From the NCBI GenBank assembly GCA_033398695.1, contig CM065814.1, positions 108,192,501 through 108,256,500 of the forward strand: a DNA stretch of 64,000 nt. Reading direction: 5' to 3'. The translations under genes were made by a program, and so were the position numbers. The first letter of the stretch is position 1; each line of letters opens with the position of its first letter. Shown piece by piece: positions 53,235 through 62,711 of this stretch. Source of the DNA: Orobanche coerulescens (lineage: Eukaryota; Streptophyta; Magnoliopsida; Lamiales; Orobanchaceae). The notes below the pieces were generated by a model. It saw nothing but the letters and a program-made list of their open reading frames with translations, did not search any database and was not told the origin of the DNA.

Positions 53235-56162
53235 TGTAATACCCTCGCCTTTAATATTGTATTTTATGATTTAAGCTAAGTATTTTCGCACCATATCTGT
53301 GAAGTTATATCAAGTATCGACGAATTATGTTAAGTTGGAATCATGGTCATTCATATTATATTAATTGTTGGGTAATATTGGGAGAATTCCATTTATGCTT
53401 GTTATAGTACTTAACGTACGTTAAACTATCTTCTTAACGTATGCTATGCATGTCGCCTTACGTACGTAACATCCATACGTTAACGTACGTAATGCGGGAG
53501 ATCCACCAGCAGTCCGCCTTTCGGCGGGTGGGGCCGAGCGGGGGTAGGTGGTCGGGAGTCGATCACGACAGCCAAGTCAACGGCTATTACGTACATAATA
53601 GCTATATAGTTACGTACGTAACGAATTGCGTGTTTTGAGGCAGAAAGATCTGATGAAATTGGCTACGTACGTAATGATCATAAGATTACGTACGTAAGGG
53701 CTATAACGTACGTTAACCACTTTCGTTAACGTACGTAATGCCGAGTTCAGATTATAAAAGTATGCCTTGACATTCATTTCCTACTCGACCCTTTCAACCT
53801 CCCAACTGAGAAAAACGATTCCTTTCCCTTCCAACTCCGTTTCTAAGCCTTTCTAACTTGTGTTGGAGCTTCAGCACTTGATTGGTGACTTGGAGAGTTA
53901 GAGATTGAGGTGTATCCCTTGAAGTGTTGGTGTTGTTCTTCATTTTTGAGGTTGGTCTTTCTTTAACTCATATCAATTCCATGCTTATGATGATGTTAGT
54001 AGATAAATACTTCACATAATGTTAGTTTAAACTAGTGTAAACATGATAAGTTAATTGAATCATGTTCAAACTAAGTGAAGATTAACATTGAGGGTATTAG
54101 TGTTACTTCTTGATGTAAATAACTTCATAATGTGATTGTGTTGATAATGATATACTTAAAACCTGATGTATAACATGATAATCGGAAGTTGATTATAGTC
54201 TCAACACTAGGAACATGTTAGGGATGATATCCTTAGTGATTAAGGGTGAGAAATGTTAAACTTGTCTTGAACATTCAATTGATTCTTGGAGGCAATATGG
54301 AGCCATGATTTTTGGCCTCTAAAACCTTTGTAATAAAATTGTTGGAAGATTATGTTAACCCTTTGAAGATGATCTTCGCTAGATGGGATGAAGTTACTTC
54401 AAAAATTTCAAGTATCCAATGATATAACTAGGTTTTTAATAAATTCTTCAAAAGTAAAACAATGGATGTTGATAGAAGGAAGTTGTAATCTTCATATGTT
54501 CAAATTAATCGATTTCGTTAAAGGGTGTTAATCACTACATTAATAGGTTGATAATGTTCTTAAGATGATTGTGTTGAATATGATGATACAAATGCGGTAG
54601 AGGAGTAGCCGAATTCCATTTCATTAATCCGTGCGTGTTAAGAGACGTAAATTAAGATAATGTTCTTAGTTCACTAAAAACTTAAACTTATGTTTCATAT
54701 AGTAATCAAGTTTTGAATGTAATCGTTGGTAAAATAATGAAGAACGTAATTAAACACAACTTATATCGTAATTGGAAGTGTCGATGATTTGAAAAGATAT
54801 TTTTACGATATTACATTGATAATAAACTAGACATCAAGTATTTGACATTAATATTAGAATATGTGAATGAACATGATAAACATACGATAATTTGTAATAA
54901 GAACATTAAAGTGATCAATAGGATAATTGATTTATTCAAGTAAATTTACGAATATTATTTATGTAATAATACCGTTATAAATGCGAATGTGTTGTTGAAT
55001 GAATTACATTTCATTCAAGGTTGCTTGTTCACGTGAGTATTGTTAGACGAGGATACCGTTTGTTTGACCATTCAAAGAAGGATTATTCATCTACGGAATT
55101 GAGGCAAGTTATCTTGCTTGGTTATAATGATGGTTGAATTCTTGTGATTATTATGCGTTTCGTGTGTATGAAATGTTCTGATAATCTATGATTCGTGATA
55201 TGGTGATACCCTTGATCGTATTGTCATGGTGTTGGGGATGATATACCCGAAATTACCGTCCTTGTTATCGTTAGTCCTTTTGAGTTTTGTTGACACTCCG
55301 GTGAGTTGTTCGATTCCTTGGTAAAAAGTGTAATTCATTGAGTTTCGTTGTCATGTTGTATCGTGACATCTCTGGAGTCATATCTGTGCGACGACTGGTT
55401 ATGTGTAGGATTTTTAGCCGGGCACTTGATGATCATGCGTGGATGTTTTCCGCATTTAGATCATGCACACGAGACGTAGTTCGTGAAGCTAATTAGGTAC
55501 ATCGTCCCACGTATATTTTGGATTCTGTATACGGGGTGGACATGTGCACGGACACATTTCCGGATCGGGCGTACTGTGACGTCCGTCTTGAGCCATATTA
55601 TATGGTCGTTCGTATATTTGGTTATGCTCGACAGTTGGGACTGATTGTTTATACGCCTTCGGGGTATATTCAGTAGTCGATGGTTTTCTTTGAGATCAGT
55701 ATATATATATATATGAATTGTATAACGTCATGAGAACTATTATCATGTATAGCTGACCCTGTGGTTTGGGGCGAAATACTTGTCTTTCAGGGCGAGGAAA
55801 GGGCAAGGCACAGGAGGAGCACAATGGCGACGGAGGGTTCTGAAGTATGCTATTTCGGGGGCCCCGAGTCTTTTGGTTGTTCGGTTATGTTTTATTATGA
55901 CTTTCATTTTATTTTGTGTCGAATGAATGTACTAAAATTTGTTAGGTACTGCCCATCGTCATATGGTCTGTACCGAATTTGGATCCTGTGTATGTTTGCT
56001 CATATTAAATACATGAATAACTCATACTCCACACCGGGGTTTTGATAAATATTGTGGTACGGTGCCACGTTGTCAGATTATAAATGTATTTTGTGATATC
56101 GCCTGGTGGGTCCCGGTTGGGGTCCACGGCACTGTAATAGCCACTGTCTTTGGGCTGTTACA
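53235..56162 (+). repeat. 3' LTR of element C (2928 bp)
   Basis: Twin of 45202-48130. The palindrome array is at 53410-53745 and the TATA box at 53753-53760. The two LTRs differ most in the stretch around 55385-55490. Confidence 0.95.
53410..53745. repeat. Array of ACGTACGT palindromes in C 3' LTR
   Basis: In register with the 5' LTR array. Where one LTR has a decayed site the other is often intact (for example ACGTACGT near 53690 against ACGTACAT in the twin), so the ancestral array was more regular than either copy. Confidence 0.9.
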
Positions 56163-58370
56163 GAAACCATTACCAAAACCATACATAAAACCGAATACAT
56201 AATACATGTGGAAACATAATGACAGGCCAGGGCCCTCGGCCAAAATATTTTATCCGAATACAACAAACCAAACACAGTAATATTTCGTTGCCCACACAAA
56301 AGGGATTTAACCATGATAACATAAACCACATAAATCTATGACTTAGACGACTAAATAAAATCCAAAATGACTCTTAAGACTCAAGCCTCATCATGCTTGT
56401 CCATCCTTCTCATGCGCCTCCCGTGCCTGCTCCTCAGAATATCCCAAACCTGAAATGTAAAACATTTCACCCCAACGAGGGGTTAGCATACGAAATGCTA
56501 GTACAAGTACACAGTTACATCATGTTACCTATAAACATAATCCAACACCTCTTTCATAGTTTTGAAAGCATTTATACAAAAACTATATTTCAGAGTATCA
56601 CACATCATCAAAGTAATTATCATTTCCAAGTCCATCACATCACATCATATCATCACTACAACATCATTGGTAACCCACGGCCGTACCCCTTAGTACCGGC
56701 CCCTAGAGGCCCCGTCGAGTCTTCCCCAGGTGAGAAACCACTTCTGTGACCGCACCCCTTAGTATCGGTCCCTAGAGGTCTCGTCAGACCCTCCCCAGGT
56801 GGAAGAACACAACACCCACGCAGGTATCCATTTCCACGACCGTACCCCTTAGTATCTGTCCCCAGAGGCCCTACACGCCATCCCCGGGTGGAGAACATTC
56901 AAAATCATAATTCACAAGTAACATACATGCGGAATACGTAACATACGCAACAAAACATAACCCATGTACTTACCTCTGATAACTTGATGCGATGAAATCG
57001 ACGAAAGGAAGGGTTTCGATTCAACTCTTTCAAAGGTTCGTTCCTAAGTTACAACGAGATATAATCAATTTCAATACTACGAAAATGCTTAGAACTCCCT
57101 AGTTCTACCCGTTGGGGAAATTCTTCAAACATCTTGGGGGTATAATTCAATATGATTGATTAACGAAGGTATCCTCGGAATCATTCCGTAAAACTTCAAT
57201 AATACCAAAGGATCTCGAGTACGAAACCAAAATTCAACAACGATCTAAGCTTATTCGGGTGGATTTGGCCAAATATTCACAAACCCCCAAAATCCACCCA
57301 AGATTCATAAAACTAGGGTTCTTGAGAATTATACCTTGATTTGGATGTTAAGAGATGTTTAGATAATGATAACTTTGCGTCAAAGGTTGAAAGATAATGA
57401 TTCCTTATGATATCTGGCCGAAATCTCCTTCTTCAATGCCCCAGATCGCTCACTCGCCGGAAGAGGATGGAAGGAATGATAAAAATGCTGAAATGGGTTG
57501 TTGCCCATGTATTTATAATAGTCAGCATTAGCGTGCGCTACACTTTCGGATTAGCATGCGCTAACGGGCAGCCTGGTCCAGAACCTTCGGCTGGGGCCCG
57601 CCACCCTTGGCCAGGACCCGCCACCTGTCCGCACCATGTCCAGAAACTTCTGCCTTGTCTGGCCACGATAGTGTGTGCGCTAGTCGACTCGTCCAGAGCC
57701 TATTGGACTAATTTGCCCGGCCCGATAGCGCGCGCTGGCGGTCGCATAATGTGTGCTACGTGTTCCGATTAGCACGCGCAATAGCCGGCAGTAGCATGCG
57801 CTATATTCCAATCCTTCTGGAGTCCAGAATCCCCAATAACTTCTCTGGACGGCCAAGTAGCGCACGTTACGGTCGAATAGCGTGCACTACTAAAGCAACC
57901 TAGCGCGTGCCACCGCTAGCCCTAGCGTGCGCTACCTATTGGTCTGGCCGAAGTCCAGACCCTTCTGCCCTTGCTTCTCGGCTGGTTTGCGTGCGTTACC
58001 ATCCGACAGTGGCGTGCGCTTCCCGTCCATCTAGCGTGCATTACTTAGATGCCTTAGTGCGCGCTAGCTCGATCCCCGTCCCAGTCCAGTGCCCTCTGGA
58101 CTGTCCCATATTTCCAGTTAGCATGCGCTACCTTCCCGGCAGTAGCGTGCGCTGGCTTCCATCCAATATTGCATACGCTACTCGGGCAACTTAGTGTACG
58201 CTAACTCCCTTTCCCGAAATAGGTTTGTGAACGCATCACAAACGGTACAACTCAACCGTTGTCGACAATCAGCAAACTATTGGCAAGAAACACAACATAC
58301 AAGCTCAAGCTCGAATCAAACACATGATTACCAAGCTTCCACAAAATTACAAACTAACCCACAAGGTTCA
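56163..58370 (-). repeat. 5' LTR of element B, remainder after the C insertion
   Basis: Continues from 45201 and aligns with 37853-39975. It is cut at 58370 by the Athila element; about 50 bases of its internal-side end should lie beyond that element. TATA box 57511-57517 on the minus strand. Confidence 0.92.
57530..58205. repeat. Array of TAGCGCGCGCTA-type palindromes in B 5' LTR
   Basis: About twenty sites in register with 39115-39810, with more CG to TG or CA changes than the left copy. Confidence 0.88.
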
Positions 58371-59799
58371 TGATAACACTCATTTTTACATATATTTTTG
58401 CAAAGCTTTTCCGGATTTTAAGATCCTAAAATGTGTAGAATCGTGTCGTTTGTGCTCATCTTTTGTGTTTATTGGACTCGATCACACTTGGGTACGTTTA
58501 ATTGATTTTATAGGTATTTTAAGGACATTAATCAAGCAAGAACGAAGTCTCAACCCCCAATACATATCAAGCAATGCGGAAACGAAAGATCAAGCCGAAA
58601 AAGAAGAAAAAACAAAGTCGAAACGGACCAACACAGACACGGCCGTGTCATTTGACATGGGCTGTATCACTTGCTCGGCTGTATAAACTGACACGGTCGG
58701 GTTCCTTGTCCATCGCCTTTTGCTGTTTCCAGAGTAGTATGACACGGTCCGTGTCACTTGTCGGTGGAAAAATCACTTTTTGACATTTTTGCAAGATTTG
58801 ATGCAGAAAAGTTGGTATTTTGGGTTGATAAAAAGGCTGGGAACATGGAATGAAGGACACATTCTGAATATTGGAGAGATTAGAGAGAGAAAAACAAAAG
58901 ATTTGAAGGCTTTTCCTATCAAAAGAAGGGATTTGAAGGGAGTTTTTGAAGAACACTTCAAGAACATTTGAAGGCTTGATCCTAAATCCACTAAAGACAC
59001 CATCCGAGTTTTATCTTGTCCATACCTTTTACTTATTTTTGTTGTTTTATTTAGCATGAACATGATGAACATGATATTTATTGAGATTTCTTTCATTACC
59101 ATGTCCGGCTAAACTTGTTAGATTCCGGGCATGAGAGTACGTTGATTCATGTTGTTTTTGAGGGATTGATGAATATATATATATATATTTATAGTGTGAT
59201 TTTTTTATCAAATGCTTGATTTTAATTCATGTTAGAGCACTTGATCACTGTTTTTACATGTTTAACTTAATTGCTCATAATTCGAGAGAAGAGGGCATTA
59301 ATAGGTTTTGAGTATTTGATGTAGTAAATTACGAGATTGAGTAATCGGTGATGAGCTATGATGATGTTTAATCTTATGAACATTTTGGAGTTAGATAATT
59401 TATAATAGACGGAGACGTTGTTATTGGTTGTTTAATCTACGTTTTAATGCATCTCGAGAGAGACTTTAGAATATTGTTGTGATTATCATTTTGAGACGCA
59501 CTTGGAACCCTTCGTCATCAATCCCAACTAAACTTAGTGATCAACGAAAACCTAGCATTGGAATATATTTTTCTAAACTCTTGAAATTCTCTTTGATTCG
59601 GATATTTTCATTAATTGTCATCATTTTATTTTATTTTGTTAACCATCTATTCACCTTTCGATCATCTAGATAAAATCGGAAACATTTAATCTAGTACTCA
59701 ACACAATACAAATATTTAGTCTCTGTGGAATACGACCTTGCTCGCCGCTTTCTACATTTACTCCGTACACTTGTGGATTATTTAAAAATATAGCGAACA
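58371..59799 (+). repeat. 5' LTR of the Athila-type element (about 1429 bp)
   Basis: Start set by the break in B LTR homology and the TG start; end set six bases before the primer site. U3 contains GACACGGCCGTGTC (58636-58649) and GACACGGTCCGTGTC (58741-58755) near a TATA-like TATAAAC (58682-58688). The 3' partner lies outside the window. Confidence 0.8.
58636..58755. repeat. CpG-rich palindromes in Athila LTR
   Basis: GACACGGCCGTGTC at 58636 and GACACGGTCCGTGTC at 58741, plus a half-site TGACACGG at 58689. The ACGGCCGT core of the first is identical to that of the array in element A. A further CCGTGTCAAGTGACACGG palindrome lies at about 62458-62475 in the internal region. Confidence 0.75.
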
Positions 59800-59805
59800 A
59801 GTTTT

Positions 59806-59823
59806 TGGCGCCATTGCCGGGGA
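59806..59823 (+). promoter_or_regulatory. Primer binding site of the Athila-type element (tRNA-Asp)
   Basis: TGGCGCCATTGCCGGGGA matches the complement of the plant tRNA-Asp 3' end with one change, as usual in the Athila/Tat group. Confidence 0.9.
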
Positions 59824-60056
59824 CTAATTTATTTTTATTAGTGTTGATATTATGATAAGTGTTTCTAGTCTTACTTTAGACATTTTCTTATATTTGTTAC
59901 ATAACCCATGTTGTGCACTTTTAAATCCTACTTAGGGAGTGCATGAACACCCGTTCATCTTGAGCACCTTTAGAAACTTTTATCCCGGAAGTAGAACCAT
60001 TTGCCCGAAGAACAAGTGCTACCTCAAGGAAATAAAGAATAGATCTTTTTAAAGAC
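59824..60056 (+). other. Athila leader between primer site and gag
   Basis: Untranslated leader; no frame or motif recognised. Confidence 0.5.
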
Positions 60057-62594
60057 ATGGAGAGAGCAGGAGACAACATGGGAAGGGACAACACGAACGA
60101 GAATGCAATAATCCAAGATAATGAGGGCGGAAGGATTGGAAATCCAACAACTAGGGTGCAATCAATTCTAGATGGATTCCGACCAAAACTGGACCGAAAC
60201 TTTGGAGGAATCACTCATGTTCCAATTAACGCCCTAAATTTCGAGTTGAAACCCGCCTTAATTTCAATGGTTCAACAAAATCAATTTGGAGGATTTGCTG
60301 TCGAGGATCCACATGCCCACCTCACTCATTTCATGCAAATATGTGATACTATCAAAATGAATGGAGTCTCGAATGATGCAATACGCTTACGATTGTTTCC
60401 ATTCTCTTTGAGAGAGAAGGCAAGAAATTGGCTTGGGACTTTAGCTCCGGGAAGTATAAGTACATGGGAGGATTTGAGCGAAAACTTTTTGTTCAAATTT
60501 TTCCCACCTAACAAGACGATGAAGCTAAAGAGTGAGATTACTCAATTTCATCAACTGGACTCCGAACTGTTATATGAAGCTTGGGAACATTTCAAAGATC
60601 TACTAAGACGATGCCTTCGACATGGTTTCCCCGAAGACCAAAAAATGTGTTTCTTTTACAATGGTCTTGTGGGAGAAATAAGAAATTTTATTGATGCTTC
60701 CGCGGGAGGGGCATTGCTAGCAAGGAGCACTGAAGAAGCTTGTGGATTAATAGAAGAAATGGCTATGAATAGTTATCAATGGCCGATGGAAAGAGAAAAT
60801 TTTAGAAGGGTGGCTGAGATATCCGATTCGGATCCTATCAAGGCACTAACCGCATAGATGACGATGTTAACTACTCAGTTGGGGGCCCTAACAAAAGGAG
60901 GTGATTCGAAGATAGCTCCTCAAGGAAGTTCAAGTTCACTACCATCTGACCCATTGGAGGAGGCACATTACATTAATAATCGGAATTACAACAATTTCCG
61001 GAATAATCCACCACCGAGTTTCTACCATCCCTCCAACCGAAATCATGAAAATTTTAGCTATGCTAATCAAAAGAATGCCTTGCAACCACCGGATGGATTC
61101 AAAGTGTCGAATGGTGAAATAATTGAAGAAGCAAAGCCAACGTCAAATCTCGAGAATATTCTAGCTACCTTTATGATGGAAACAAAAAGCTGATTTAGTC
61201 GAGATGAGGAAAAATTAGACAAAATCGAAGGCCATGTTACTCAATTAGCTACCACCATGGGAGCATAAATGAAAAATCTCGAAACTCAAATTGGACAATT
61301 GGCTAAAGTTTTCGGGAGTCAACATCATCGGGGACAATTTCCGAGTAATACCGATGTAAATCCTAAAGAGTCTTGTCAAGCTATCACCTTAAGAAGCGGA
61401 ACGAATTATGATGGGCCAAAGATGCCAACGGTCCAACAAAACGAGGGAGCTAAAGAGGATCAAATCGAAATTGGAGAGGAAGAAGTGAAGCATGACGCAT
61501 CTAAGGGGGCTCAGAAGCCTAAAATATCTTCTAACTCTACTTCTACTTCTAAAGTTCCACTCCCTTTTCCTCAACGTTTTAAGAAGAAAAAGTTGGATGC
61601 ACAATTTGCAAATTTTTTAGACATCTTCAAGAAAATTAACATTAATATTCCTTTTGCAGACGCTTTAGAACAAATGCCTAATTATGCAAATTTCTTGAAG
61701 GATGTGATGTCAAGAAAAAGAAGGATGGAAGAGCATGAGACAGTTAAACTAACCGAAGAATGTAGCGCTATTATCCAATGCAAATTACCTCAAAAGCTTA
61801 AGGACCCCAAAAGCTTTACCGTTTCGTGCACCATTGGAAAAGTTTCATTCGATAAAGCTTTGTGTGATTTAGGTGCTTTGATTAACCTTATGCCTTTATC
61901 TATTTTCAGGAAATTAGGTGTCGGGGAAATGAAAGCCACAACGATAATGTTACAATTAGCAGATCGATCCATAATACACCCCAAGGGGATTTTTGAAGAC
62001 GTGCTCGTAAAGATCGACAAATTTATATTTCCAACGGATTTTATCGTTCTCGACATGGAAGAAGATGAAGATCTACCACTTATCCTTGGACGTCTATTTT
62101 TAGCAACGGGAAAGGCTCTTATTGATGTCGAAAGGGGAGAATTAACACTACGTGTTAACGATGAGCATGTTCTATTTTCTATATTTAAAGCTATGGAATT
62201 TCATGATGATATGGAATATTGCAATGTTATTGACCGTACAAGTTCGTATGAAAAGAAAAAGATCTTACACTCATTATCTTCGGATCCGTTAGAGTTTGCC
62301 ATTACGAACTCATGTTTGTCTAGTGATGATTATGACTTGTTTGATTATGTTTGTGAATTGAATTCTCTACAGGAAGAACCGCAAATCAATAAATCCGATG
62401 ATTTTGACAAAGAGGAGTATGAAGCAGTTGCGGAAATCAAGCTGACGAACGACTCGACCGTGTCAAGTGACACGGTCCAAAATTTTGGGCCGTTTCATCT
62501 CAGTCGGATGTACCTCCACCAATCTTGGACCTTAAAACCCTTCCAGAACACCTCAAGTATGCATTTAAAGATGGTAATAATACCAATCCGGTAA
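60057..62594 (+). pseudogene. Athila gag and protease (interrupted)
   Basis: The ATG at 60057 opens MERAGDNMGRD. The gag core has NFELKPALISMVQQNQFGG, then AIRLRLFPFSLREKARNWL and FPPNKTMKLKSEI, the standard Athila blocks. Stops in the same frame lie at 60855-60857 (TAG), 61191-61193 (TGA) and 61266-61268 (TAA); the first and last look like CAG or CAA turned to stop. From 61269 the frame is open through the protease, where the active-site block reads CDLGALINLMP (Asp kept) and LPLILGRLFLATG follows. Near 62510 the frame shifts; the true continuation lies in another frame up to about 62670, with one more stop at 62671. Confidence 0.9.
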
Positions 62595-62711
62595 TTTTAT
62601 CCTCTTCACTTTCATCTACTCAACTAGATAAATTGCTTCGGGTGTTGAGAGCTCATAAGTCGGCTATATGATGGTCTATCATAGACTTGAAGGGGATTAG
62701 CCCTTCAATAT

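Larger units (their letters stand above)
45202..56162 (+). mobile_element. Element C: complete gypsy element with decayed coding region, 11 kb
   Basis: LTRs at 45202-48130 and 53235-56162, almost 2.93 kb each, TGTAATACCC to GGGCTGTTACA. Flanks TAAAC and GAAAC give a target duplication with one change. Primer site 48136-48146 and polypurine tract 53221-53234. Counted by eye, the LTRs differ at about 45 positions (near 1.5%). The internal 5.1 kb encodes gag, protease, RT, RNase H, integrase and chromodomain-like tail, but with at least eight stops or frameshifts. It is inserted in the 5' LTR of element B. Confidence 0.95.
37853..58370 (-). mobile_element. Element B: decayed gypsy element split by C and truncated
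   Basis: Minus-strand gypsy element with left (3') LTR 37853-40017, internal region 40018-45131, and right (5') LTR in two pieces, 45132-45201 and 56163-58370. The right LTR is interrupted by element C and then cut off by the Athila element. The left LTR lacks about the last 174 bases of U5, judged against the right one. The protein motifs match those of element A closely, with many stops and frameshifts. No target duplication can be checked because both outer ends are lost. Confidence 0.9.

Noticed and set aside
60057..62594. Athila gag as an intact host gene
   Set aside because: Three in-frame stops, a frameshift, and standard Athila gag blocks behind an LTR and tRNA-Asp primer site.
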